Below are positions 7,689-14,248 of a DNA stretch of 37,064 nt, piece after piece (position 1 is the stretch's first letter; every line of letters starts with the position of its first letter). The notes beneath the pieces are model-generated. The model searched no databases. It saw nothing but the letters and a program-made list of their open reading frames with translations, and had not been told where the DNA came from. The DNA is from Desulfotomaculaceae bacterium. GTDB taxonomy: Bacteria > Bacillota > Desulfotomaculia > Desulfotomaculales > Pelotomaculaceae. Both the position numbers and the translations under genes were made by a program. Location: contig JAQVXL010000017.1 in the NCBI GenBank assembly GCA_028709235.1, positions 1 to 37,064 on the forward strand, given 5' to 3'.

Positions 7689-8627
7689 CTAGTGGACTGA
7701 AAGTTCCTGGGTCAGGTTGACTGGCTGGTAGTGATCCAACAATTTACCGTCAGCGACGACCACTACCGGGAACCGGCCGGCATTGAAAGCCGCGCCGACC
7801 ATGCCCCGGGCGTTCACGGCCAGGATGCCGCCTTCAGCTTTTTTTAACTTGTGCAGTCTTTTGAGAGCTGATTTTACAGCCTGCTGGGGCTCACTGCCCC
7901 CGGCAATAACTTCATCAACATATTTCGCAGTCAGGGTTTCAATAAAAGTTTCACCGATACCCGTGCACACAACGGCGCATGTTTTTGAGGCAAAAATACC
8001 GCCGCCCAGGCTTGGCGTATCTCCGACCCGGCCCGGTGTCTTCAGCGAGTAGCCGCCGGTGGATGACGCTGCTGCGAGTCCCTCGCCGTCCCAGACGACG
8101 CATCCGACCGTATCAGCGTAATAAGCCAGACCGGTGTACAGGTTTTGGGCCGGTTTCTCACCGCGGGCCAGGCTTTCCCGGGCCTGCCGCCAGGCCTCGC
8201 GCTGCTCTTTAGAAACGCAGTTTGCCGTTGGAAAACCCTGTTTGCGGGCAAATTTAACAGCGCCTGCTCCGGCCAGGATGACATTAGAAGTCTTTTCCAG
8301 CAGCGCCCTGGCCACTGAAATAGGGTGTTCGACATCCTGGATCGCGGCGACAGCGGCAAAACGGTTGCTTACGCCATCTATGATGGCGGCATCCATTTCC
8401 ACGACACCGTCAAAATTAAGCACTGAACCGTAGCCGCAGTTAAATTTAGAGGATTCCTCCAGCACCCGCAGCACGGCTTCCAGGGCTTGAATACGGTTTT
8501 TTGACAGGAGTTCATGACCCTGCAGGGCTGCCTCCTGGAGAATTTCCATATACTGTTTTTCCCGGCTGGTATCAAGCCCGCCATGTACAGCTATTATTCC
8601 CATAGCCATAGTTTGGGCATAAAGCAT
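7689..8627 (-). CDS. Isoaspartyl peptidase / type-2 L-asparaginase (Ntn hydrolase)
   Basis: A threonine-dependent N-terminal nucleophile hydrolase that self-cleaves and then removes isoaspartyl residues or hydrolyses asparagine. Visible family signatures are IIAVHGG near the N-terminus, FNCGYGSVLNFDGVVEMDAAI (usual FNAGKGSVLT), the cleavage site D/TVGCVVWD (Thr about 173 counted from ATG 8627), SSTGGYSLKTPGRVGDTPSLGGGIFA and CTGIGETFI. The GRVGD substrate-binding loop and GxGExF are intact. HGGLD replaces the common HGGAG. The frame is open from TTG 8651; ATG 8627, 8609 or 8603 are all possible and none has a clear Shine-Dalgarno, so the start is uncertain. Divergent from the DUF1294 gene. 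Confidence 0.88.
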   Translation of the reverse strand: MLYAQTMAMGIIAVHGGLDTSREKQYMEILQEAALQGHELLSKNRIQALEAVLRVLEESSKFNCGYGSVLNFDGVVEMDAAIIDGVSNRFAAVAAIQDVEHPISVARALLEKTSNVILAGAGAVKFARKQGFPTANCVSKEQREAWRQARESLARGEKPAQNLYTGLAYYADTVGCVVWDGEGLAAASSTGGYSLKTPGRVGDTPSLGGGIFASKTCAVVCTGIGETFIETLTAKYVDEVIAGGSEPQQAVKSALKRLHKLKKAEGGILAVNARGMVGAAFNAGRFPVVVVADGKLLDHYQPVNLTQELSVH

Positions 8628-8677
8628 TTCTTCTATGCATGACGCTGACAAAAGTCTAAAGCAAAGAAGGTCTATCT

Positions 8678-8926
8678 TTGGTAATTTACATTATCGCCAT
8701 TAATGTTGCCTGTTTTTTAATCATGTGCTTTGACAAAGCTATGGCCCGGGCCCATAAATACCGGGTGCCTGAAATCAGGCTGCTCCTGCTTGCCGCGCTG
8801 GGCGGCTCTATCGGCACTTATCTGGGCATGTATATTTTTAGACATAAAACTAAAAAATTACTTTTTACCCTGGGCGTGCCGGCAATAATATTTATCCAGA
8901 TTATCATCCTCAGAACAATCCATTAA
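8678..8926 (+). CDS. DUF1294 small membrane protein
   Basis: An 82-residue integral membrane protein of the DUF1294 family. The signature is intact: N-terminal helix YIIAINVACFLIMCFDKAMA, then RVPEIRLLLLAALGGSIGTYLGMYIFRHKTKK with the family motif GG-x-x-G-x-x-x-G...RHKT-K, then helix LLFTLGVPAIIFIQIIIL. The function of the family is unknown. TTG 8678 is preceded by AAAGAAGG. The gene ends 18 nt before a REP repeat that begins at 8945. Confidence 0.88.
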   Translation: MVIYIIAINVACFLIMCFDKAMARAHKYRVPEIRLLLLAALGGSIGTYLGMYIFRHKTKKLLFTLGVPAIIFIQIIILRTIH

Positions 8927-8944
8927 TGCCCGGGCGCGGGAACT

Positions 8945-9045
8945 GTAGGTGCGGATTTATCCGCACAAAGCTTAGCTGGGTAAAACCCTGCGCTGCAATG
9001 CCGGGATCCCCTGCGGCCAAGATGTCCGGATGAATCCGGACCTAC
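8945..9045 (+). repeat. REPIN-like element, copy 1 (A arm ... inverted B arm)
   Basis: GTAGG at 8945-8949 followed by hairpin TGCGGATTTATCCGCA (8950-8965). After a spacer of about 60 bp comes hairpin TCCGGATGAATCCGGA (9025-9040) followed by CCTAC (9041-9045). The two halves are inverted with respect to each other. The rest of the 258-bp gap to sigI holds degenerate repeat-like sequence and no gene. Confidence 0.9.
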
Positions 9046-9184
9046 ATCTAACTACCGGCGTCTGGGGATCGGCTGCTGGATCTACATCTGACGACTGGCG
9101 CCACCAGTCAAGTGGTTAAGGAAAAAGTTTGTACTTTGCCCTCAAAAAAACGCCGCATTTTCGTATTATAAGTAAGGGAGCACT

Positions 9185-9976
9185 GTGAGTGCCCCGCTTG
9201 TAAACGAGAAAGAGGTGGTTTGCGGCATTAAGGGGAGTGAATGTTTGTACCCTGTGCAGGTTGTAGACGAAAAAATTAAACAGATCAAACAGGGAGACCG
9301 CCCTGCCAGGGAAGAATTCTTGGAGAATCACAAGCCTTTTGTTTACAAAATGGCCTGTAAATTTGCCGGGCGGGTTCTGGAATGGGGCCGGGACGAAGAG
9401 CTTGCCGTGGCCCTGGTCGCCCTGAACGAGGCCATTGACCGTTTTCGCGAGGAAACCGGGGTCCCCTTCCTGGCTTATGCCAGAATAGTGATGCTCAGCA
9501 GACTTAAGGACCTCAAGCGCCGGGAGAGCAGGAAAACCGCTGCTCAGGTCCAGCTGTTTTCAAGTATAGATGAATCGGATACCGTGGGTTTGGATAAGTC
9601 ATGGGAGAAATACCAGGCGGAAGTGGCCGCTTGGGAGAGGGAACAAGAAATTAAAGAATTCGAAGGACTGCTTAATCAATACAACGTGTCGTTCCGGGAC
9701 CTGGTCAAATGCTCGCCGCGACACCGTAAAACCCGCCAGTCTTTGATGAAAGTCGCGGCAGTGATAGCAGAAAACGAAAGACTGCTGCAAGAACTCCATA
9801 ATAATAATAAACTGCCGCTGGCGGAGCTGGAGAGAATTACCGGCATCAGCCGCAAGACTATGGAGCGGGGCCGCAAATACATCATTGCGATCACACTCCT
9901 GATCCATAAACAAAGGGACTATATCTATCTGAGTTCATATTTAGAGCTGCCGGTCAGGGCGAGGAGGGATCTGTAA
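9185..9976 (+). CDS. sigI: RNA polymerase sigma factor SigI family
   Basis: A 263-residue sigma-70-family factor of the SigI group, which in Bacillus answers heat and cell-envelope stress and in Clostridium thermocellum senses extracellular polysaccharide. The region-2 part reads EEFLENHKPFVYKMACKFAGRVLEWGRDEELAVALVALNEAIDRFREETGVPFLAYARIVMLSRLKDLKRRE, matching SigI. The C-terminal SigI domain follows with FEGLLNQYNVSFRDLVKCSPRHRKTRQS and a helix-turn-helix LPLAELERITGISRKTMERGRKYIIAI. GTG 9185 has AAGGGAG upstream. The stop overlaps the next start (TAATG), so the factor is translationally coupled to its anti-sigma factor, as is usual for this pair. Confidence 0.92.
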   Translation: MSAPLVNEKEVVCGIKGSECLYPVQVVDEKIKQIKQGDRPAREEFLENHKPFVYKMACKFAGRVLEWGRDEELAVALVALNEAIDRFREETGVPFLAYARIVMLSRLKDLKRRESRKTAAQVQLFSSIDESDTVGLDKSWEKYQAEVAAWEREQEIKEFEGLLNQYNVSFRDLVKCSPRHRKTRQSLMKVAAVIAENERLLQELHNNNKLPLAELERITGISRKTMERGRKYIIAITLLIHKQRDYIYLSSYLELPVRARRDL

Positions 9977-11163
9977 TGGCGAAAGAGTGCGGAATGATCG
10001 TTAAAATTGAAGGCCGGTCGTGTATAGCGGTTACCCCGGCCGGTGAATTCAAAGAAGTGCCGCTGCCCCAAAACGGCCACATCAGAATAGGCCAGGAAAT
10101 AAGCCTGGCCGGCCGAAAAAATTGGAGGCCCTATCTCAGGTACCTGATGGTTGCCGCTTCGCTGCTGATTGTTTTTATGGCCGGCCAAATTTACCTGGAC
10201 TGCACGCTGCAGGCGGTAGCCTACCTGACTATAGACATTAATCCCAGCATCGAGCTGGCCATAGCAAAGGACGGTAAAGTAGTGTCCGGCAGCGGCCTGA
10301 ACAGTGACGGGGACAAAATCCTGTCGGAGGTCCTGGTTAAGGGCTGCGACCTGGAGCAGGCTGTGGGCCTGATTGTAACGCAAGCTATAGCAGATAATTA
10401 TTTAACGGCGGGCGGCAGCAATATCATTTTGTCCACGCTGACTGTTAATGAGGATAGTGATCCCCTGGTAGACATTGAACATGTCTATAATGCCATTAAA
10501 ACATCTATGGACTCGGGCAGTGTCGAATCCGAAGTTATAATCGAATCTGTCGAACCTGAACTGCGCCAGGAAGCTCAAGCATCAGGAATCTCCACAGGGA
10601 AACTCCTTTTGCATAAAAAGACAGTGGAAAAAAGCTTGCCGGTAAGCCTTAGCGAAATAAGCGCAATGAGACTGGACAATATTGAAAAAGAAAAGAAAGT
10701 GTCCATTGCCAAACTGATTGGTGAAGGCAGCGGCGACCTCAGGAAATACAACCAGGGAAAAAAAGAAGAGCCAGGTATCGTAAAACAGGGCTTATACGCT
10801 GAGCGTAATAATAACGTAATAATAAAGACCCGTCCGCAACGGGGTCAGGTCAATGAAAAAGGTTCAGACAAAGATAACAAAGACAACAAAGATAACAAAC
10901 AAAACAAAAACGATAAAGATAACAAAGATAATAATCAATACAAACGTGATTCTGATAACAGCCAAAACAGTCGTGACTCCGACAACAGTCAAAACAGTCG
11001 TGACTCCAATAGCAATCAATACAAACGTGACTACGATAGCAATCAAAATAGGCGTGACTACGATAGCAATCAATACAAGAATGACTCTGATAACAGCCAA
11101 AACAGTCGTGACCATAACAGCAGCTCGCGCCATAATTATTCCAAGTATAGTGGCAGCCGCTGA
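9976..11163 (+). CDS. rsgI: RsgI-type membrane anti-sigma factor with repetitive C-terminal tail
   Basis: The N-terminal RsgI domain (1-50; IVKIEGRSCIAVTPAGEFKEVPLP) binds SigI in the cytoplasm. One transmembrane helix follows at about 53-74 (YLRYLMVAASLLIVFMAGQIYL), then the conserved extracytoplasmic segment AYLTIDINPSIELAI; in characterised RsgI proteins the Asn-Pro here (89-90) is a self-cleavage site that starts signalling. From about residue 296 the tail is low-complexity: a DNK-rich run and then seven copies of a 9-residue unit, RDxDxxQxx. There is no carbohydrate-binding or enzyme module, unlike C. thermocellum RsgI. The ATG overlaps the sigI stop by 1 nt. A hairpin follows the stop. 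Confidence 0.9.
   Translation: MAKECGMIVKIEGRSCIAVTPAGEFKEVPLPQNGHIRIGQEISLAGRKNWRPYLRYLMVAASLLIVFMAGQIYLDCTLQAVAYLTIDINPSIELAIAKDGKVVSGSGLNSDGDKILSEVLVKGCDLEQAVGLIVTQAIADNYLTAGGSNIILSTLTVNEDSDPLVDIEHVYNAIKTSMDSGSVESEVIIESVEPELRQEAQASGISTGKLLLHKKTVEKSLPVSLSEISAMRLDNIEKEKKVSIAKLIGEGSGDLRKYNQGKKEEPGIVKQGLYAERNNNVIIKTRPQRGQVNEKGSDKDNKDNKDNKQNKNDKDNKDNNQYKRDSDNSQNSRDSDNSQNSRDSNSNQYKRDYDSNQNRRDYDSNQYKNDSDNSQNSRDHNSSSRHNYSKYSGSR
10945..11112 (+). repeat. 27-bp tandem repeat inside rsgI
   Basis: Units begin with CGTGA[CT] (AATGAC in one) at 10945, 10972, 10999, 11026, 11053, 11080 and 11107, an exact 27-bp period. Each encodes a 9-residue unit of the type RDSDNSQNS or RDYDSNQYK. A shorter 9-bp-type repeat coding for DNK lies just before it (10870-10929). 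Confidence 0.92.
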
Positions 11164-11174
11164 GGCGCCGGCAG

Positions 11175-11213
11175 ATCCCGTATCACTGCTGAAGTGGTAT
11201 GGGATTGTTATTT
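11175..11213 (+). terminator. Hairpin terminator after rsgI
   Basis: ATCCCGTATCACT pairs with AGTGGTATGGGAT (two G-U pairs) around a short loop, followed by TGTTATTT. It lies 11 nt after the rsgI stop, between convergent rsgI and the DUF441 gene. The T-run is interrupted, so efficiency is uncertain. Confidence 0.65.
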
Positions 11214-11688
11214 AAATGAAAAAACTGAATAATTTATAGAATACAGCTGTTACCGCGGCTGCCATCACCGGGCCGCAGGGCATGCCGCGCAGGAAGAGAA
11301 TGCCCATGACGGTGCCTGCGGTCAGGCAGAAGATGATCTCGGGGCTGGAGTTCATCAGGTTCAGGCCGTCCCCGTTCAGCTTGGTGGCCAGCGCCCCCGC
11401 CGTCAGGGCCAGCAAACCTTTCACGGATACGGAGGAGTACATCTCTTCTTTGGTGAGTTTGCCGGTGGCTATGGGCGTGAGGATATGCAGCATTAACAAA
11501 AGCAGCCCGATTTCCAGGCCGCGTTTTTCCAGCAGGGGCAGGATTACCTGGTCCAGGCTGAAGTATCTGACACAGAGAAGAATGCAGGAAGCTACAACAA
11601 GAATATTTGACCGGCCGAAAAGCCCCAGAAACAGGAGGATTATTAATATTATCTCTGAAGCTTCATGATTAAAAAGAGGAATGCTCAT
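11212..11688 (-). CDS. DUF441 family membrane protein
   Basis: A 158-residue polytopic membrane protein of the DUF441 (YeaL/YtwI) family. Typical features are the N-terminal helix IILIILLFLGLFGRSNILVVASCILL with the GRSN motif, the middle stretch EIGLLLLMLHILTPIATGKLT, then GLLALTAGALATKLNGDGLNLM and the closing LTAGTVMGILFLRGMPCGPVMAAAVTAVFYKLF, with the G-x-P-x-GP motif. Function is unknown; transport has been suggested for the family. The frame opens at 11736, but ATG 11688 has a CGGAG site and gives the usual family length. Convergent with rsgI. Confidence 0.87.
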   Translation of the reverse strand: MSIPLFNHEASEIILIILLFLGLFGRSNILVVASCILLCVRYFSLDQVILPLLEKRGLEIGLLLLMLHILTPIATGKLTKEEMYSSVSVKGLLALTAGALATKLNGDGLNLMNSSPEIIFCLTAGTVMGILFLRGMPCGPVMAAAVTAVFYKLFSFFI

Positions 11689-11862
11689 GCGGATCAGCTC
11701 CGTTGTTATATTGATAGGATATGCCAGAGGGCCCAAAATATCACATAATTGGCAGTATTAAAATTGCTCTTATTTAAACTGGTAAATTTTCAGAAAACGG
11801 CAGGTTTTTCTAGATAGATCAGGAATAAATAACATAAAATAATATTTAGGGGAGGGGACAAT

Positions 11863-12261
11863 ATGGCCCGGGTATTAGAAGTTGGTATCAAAGGCGAGGC
11901 CAGGGATGTAGTGACTGATCTGAACACGGCCATCGCCTATGGCAATACCGTGGTAAACGTATACGCCTCACCGGCCCTGATTGGGCTGATGGAAAAGGCA
12001 GCTTTAGAATCTGTCCTGCCTTTTCTGGCAGAAGGGATGACCACCGTGGGCACGAAGTTTGAGGTGCAGCACCTGGCCGCAACGCCGGTGGGCATGAACG
12101 TGGTGGTCCGCTCCACTCTGGTTGAGATTGAAGGGAAAAGACTTCTATTTACCTTTGAGGCCTGGGATGACACGGAGCAAATCGGCAAAGGCACGCACGA
12201 AAGATTTATCGTCAAACTGGACAGCTTCTTAAAGAGGACCACGGGAAAAACCCAAAAGTAA
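11863..12261 (+). CDS. FlK-like hotdog thioesterase, paralogue 1 (Ser at nucleophile-type position)
   Basis: A 132-residue single-domain hotdog protein related to fluoroacetyl-CoA thioesterase FlK and many uncharacterised acyl-CoA thioesterases. Read against FlK (Thr42, Glu50, His76), the equivalent residues are Ser36 in ASPALIGLMEKAAL, Glu44 and His70 in TTVGTKFEVQHLAATPVGM, a constant shift of six. Threonine is thus replaced by serine. The C-terminal strand GKGTHERFIVKLDSF is the family signature. ATG 11863 is preceded by GGGGAGGGG. A close paralogue lies at 13769. Substrate is unknown; a housekeeping acyl-CoA clean-up role is more likely than fluoroacetate resistance. Confidence 0.85.
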   Translation: MARVLEVGIKGEARDVVTDLNTAIAYGNTVVNVYASPALIGLMEKAALESVLPFLAEGMTTVGTKFEVQHLAATPVGMNVVVRSTLVEIEGKRLLFTFEAWDDTEQIGKGTHERFIVKLDSFLKRTTGKTQK

Positions 12262-12291
12262 TAATATTTATGAAAAAAAGTCTTTCCTCCT

Positions 12292-12300
12292 TGATATAAT
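12292..12300 (+). promoter_or_regulatory. Extended -10 promoter (TGA TATAAT)
   Basis: TGATATAAT lies about 45 nt before ATG 12345 with no good -35 box, the same architecture as at 5253 and 24345. It likely drives the small gene at 12345 and the phosphoesterase after it. Confidence 0.5.
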
Positions 12301-12344
12301 GTAAGTGATTTGAGTAACAAAATGAGGGCATAAAGGTGCTGGAT

Positions 12345-12560
12345 ATGTCCATAAAATTGTTCGCCAAAACAGAAACCAAAAAGGGTATAAATAAGGATAT
12401 CGTTAAACTGACCTGGGGGGCGATGAACAACGCCGGGAGAATTTTTTATTCCCACACGGAGTTGATGGGTCTGGAGGATTTTGAAAGGTTTAAGGAGTTG
12501 TTTGTCTCACTGGGACCCGACGACGAGAAGAGAGTGGATACCGGCCGGTCGATATTTTAA
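12345..12560 (+). CDS. Hypothetical 71-residue protein
   Basis: Unrecognised small soluble protein, MSIKLFAKTETKKGINKDIVKLTWGAMNNAGRIFYSHTELMGLEDFERFKELFVSLGPDDEKRVDTGRSIF. It has no cysteine, signal or membrane segment. A GTG at 12336 is in frame, but AAAGG (12332-12336) overlaps it and sits 8 nt before ATG 12345, which is therefore preferred. An extended -10 promoter lies about 45 nt upstream. The phosphoesterase gene starts 50 nt after its stop in the same direction, so the two may be cotranscribed. Confidence 0.65.
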   Translation: MSIKLFAKTETKKGINKDIVKLTWGAMNNAGRIFYSHTELMGLEDFERFKELFVSLGPDDEKRVDTGRSIF

Positions 12561-12610
12561 CCGGGATGTGGAAGCAAAAATATGTATTAACGCTGGCGGG
12601 GGGTGCCTCT

Positions 12611-13393
12611 ATGCGTTTAATTTATCTTGCCGACACACATATACGCAGCGGAATTCCTGAAAATCGCAGGGATGAGTTTCTTGACGCTATTACTGTCAAG
12701 CTTGCTGAGGTTCTGCATCTCTGCCGGCAGCATCAGGTTGATTTCATTATTCACGGGGGTGATATTTTTGACAATCCCCGGCCCGACCAGAGATCCCTGG
12801 ACCTGTTCCGCTGGTTTTTAAGAGAACTGGGTTTGCCGGCCTACTGCGTAGCAGGCAATCACGATCTGATCGATCAACGTCTGGACAGCCTGGAAGCCAC
12901 AGCCATCGGCGGCCTGGCCAGGCAGGGATTAATCAAACTCCTGCAGCCCGGAGAGCGGCTGTGCCTGGCTGACAGCAGCTGTGTCCTGCAGCTCAGCGGC
13001 CAGCATTTTTCTAAAAGCATTGACCGTCAAAAAAGTAAGGAACGTTACATGGTGAAAAAGAAGAGCTGTGACGTAGCGCTGCACGTGACCCACGGCATGC
13101 TTTTGCCCAAAGCATTCTCCGAAAAAGTGCCCTGCACCCTGATTTCGGAGGTCATCTCCACCGAGGCGGATTTTACCCTGGGGGCCCACGCGCACCTGGG
13201 CTACCAGAAGGTTGTCGGTAACAAGCATTTCCTTAATCCCGGCGCCCTGGCCCGCCTGACCAATTTAAAACAAGAACTGCTGCGCCGGCCAAAGGTCCTT
13301 TTTATGGAATTCAACTGCCGCCGGACCAATTTTGAATTTATCCCCCTCGCATCGGCGCAACCAGGCCCTGATATATTAGACCAGATCTCCTAG
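12611..13393 (+). CDS. SbcD/Mre11-like calcineurin-type phosphoesterase
   Basis: A 260-residue metallophosphoesterase with the full two-metal signature: ADTH near residue 7, GGDIFDN near 47, GNHD near 85, THGMLLP near 162 and GAHAHLG near 196. This set and order fit the DNA-repair exonuclease (SbcD/YhaO) branch, but it is shorter than SbcD (about 400 residues) and lacks the C-terminal capping region; no SbcC-like ATPase is adjacent. A standalone nuclease or a small phosphodiesterase are both possible. The frame opens at 12566, but ATG 12611 follows a GGGGGGTG site and begins directly with MRLIYLADTH, as in the family. Repeat-rich DNA starts just after the stop. Confidence 0.82.
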   Translation: MRLIYLADTHIRSGIPENRRDEFLDAITVKLAEVLHLCRQHQVDFIIHGGDIFDNPRPDQRSLDLFRWFLRELGLPAYCVAGNHDLIDQRLDSLEATAIGGLARQGLIKLLQPGERLCLADSSCVLQLSGQHFSKSIDRQKSKERYMVKKKSCDVALHVTHGMLLPKAFSEKVPCTLISEVISTEADFTLGAHAHLGYQKVVGNKHFLNPGALARLTNLKQELLRRPKVLFMEFNCRRTNFEFIPLASAQPGPDILDQIS

Positions 13394-13410
13394 TATCACC
13401 AGAGCATTCC

Positions 13411-13470
13411 AATCGGGGACATACCTCGGCGTCAAAGCCAATCCCCAAACAGAGGTGTGTCCCCGTTCCG
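13411..13470 (+). repeat. R2 repeat, copy 1 (GGGGACA ... TGTCCCC)
   Basis: An interspersed element of about 60 bp, beginning AATCGGGGACATACCTCGGC and ending AACAGAGGTGTGTCCCCGTT; its ends are inverted repeats. A second partial end (CAGAGGTGTGTCCCC) follows near 13476-13490. Other copies are at 23107, 25691 (inverted) and 32895. Confidence 0.8.
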
Positions 13471-13547
13471 ATTTACAGAGGTGTGTCCCCTTTCCGCTGT
13501 AAGGCTGAATCCTCACCTACAATTGTACGTACAGCTGGTGCAGTGAT

Positions 13548-13646
13548 GTAGGTCCGGATTCATCCGGACATCCCGGCCCCAGGATACCCCGGCATTACTG
13601 GGCGGGGTTTGACCGCCACCCATTGTGCGGATAAATCCGCACCTAC
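13548..13646 (-). repeat. REPIN-like element, copy 2 (B arm ... inverted A arm)
   Basis: GTAGG at 13548-13552, hairpin TCCGGATTCATCCGGA (13553-13568), spacer of about 57 bp, hairpin TGCGGATAAATCCGCA (13626-13641), CCTAC (13642-13646). It is the reverse-complement arrangement of copy 1. It fills most of the 375-bp gap between the phosphoesterase and the second thioesterase; no gene is seen there. Confidence 0.9.
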
Positions 13647-13768
13647 AATTCCCATACCCCTTCTACTGATCGCCAATTTCCCGTTTCTAAAAAGCATGTT
13701 TTTAAAGGTGTTTTTCAATAAAAATGGTATTTTACTTAATAATAGGATTTGTCAGGGAGGTAGGGTAA

Positions 13769-14167
13769 ATGGGAAAAGAGATAAAGCCGGGCATTACCGG
13801 TGAGGTCAAAATAAAAGTTGATGATAAGGAAACAGCAGTCGTTTATGAAAGCGGCTCGGTGCGTGTTTTGGCGACACCGGCACTGATCCGCTTCATGGAA
13901 AAGGCGGCTCTGTCATCTGTCGCGCCCTGTCTGGATAAAGGGTTAACAACAGTTGGTACCAGAGTTGACGTAAAGCATCTGGCCGCCACCCCGGTAGGCA
14001 TGGACGTAGTCATCACCTCCCGCCTGGCGGAGGTGGCCGGGAAAAGGCTGCTATTTGAAGTTGAGGCGCGAGACCAGGTTGACCTGATCGGCACGGGCAT
14101 CCACGAACGTTTTATCGTTAAGACAGACAGCTTTGTCAGCAGAACCGAAGCCAAATTGACAAAATAA
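13769..14167 (+). CDS. FlK-like hotdog thioesterase, paralogue 2
   Basis: 132 residues, collinear with the protein at 11863 and sharing long identical stretches (PALI, FMEKAAL/LMEKAAL, TTVGT, HLAATPVGM, GKRLLF, HERFIVK). The triad expected from FlK is complete here: Thr36 in LATPALIRFMEKAAL, Glu44 and His70. The N-terminal 30 residues differ most. ATG 13769 is preceded by GGGAGGTAGGG. Duplication of this family 1.9 kb apart, with divergence at the nucleophile-type position, suggests different acyl-CoA substrates. The true substrate cannot be read from sequence. Confidence 0.85.
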   Translation: MGKEIKPGITGEVKIKVDDKETAVVYESGSVRVLATPALIRFMEKAALSSVAPCLDKGLTTVGTRVDVKHLAATPVGMDVVITSRLAEVAGKRLLFEVEARDQVDLIGTGIHERFIVKTDSFVSRTEAKLTK

Positions 14168-14169
14168 TA

Positions 14170-14228
14170 CTGAGGGACAGTCCCCCAGCAATTTTTCGAC
14201 AAAAATAACACTGGGGGACAGTCCCCCA
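14170..14228 (+). repeat. Two copies of palindrome GGGGGACAGTCCCCC
   Basis: CTGAGGGACAGTCCCCCAG (14170-14188) and CTGGGGGACAGTCCCCCA (14211-14228), 22 nt apart, between the thioesterase stop and the addB ribosome site. A third copy lies inside murT (26644-26658). The hairpins may attenuate transcription into addB; this is inference. Confidence 0.85.
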
Positions 14229-14248
14229 TTTAATAGGGGTGGAGTCTT

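Noticed and set aside
10853-11215. 120-residue + strand and 89-residue - strand ORFs over the rsgI tail
   Set aside because: They are other-frame readings of the 27-bp repeat, giving monotonous Thr/Ile/Lys or Val/Ile strings; rsgI has the ribosome coupling and domain evidence.
11863-12261. A fluoroacetate-resistance gene
   Set aside because: The fold and triad positions resemble FlK, but this family is broad and nothing nearby concerns organofluorine metabolism, so only a general thioesterase call is supported.
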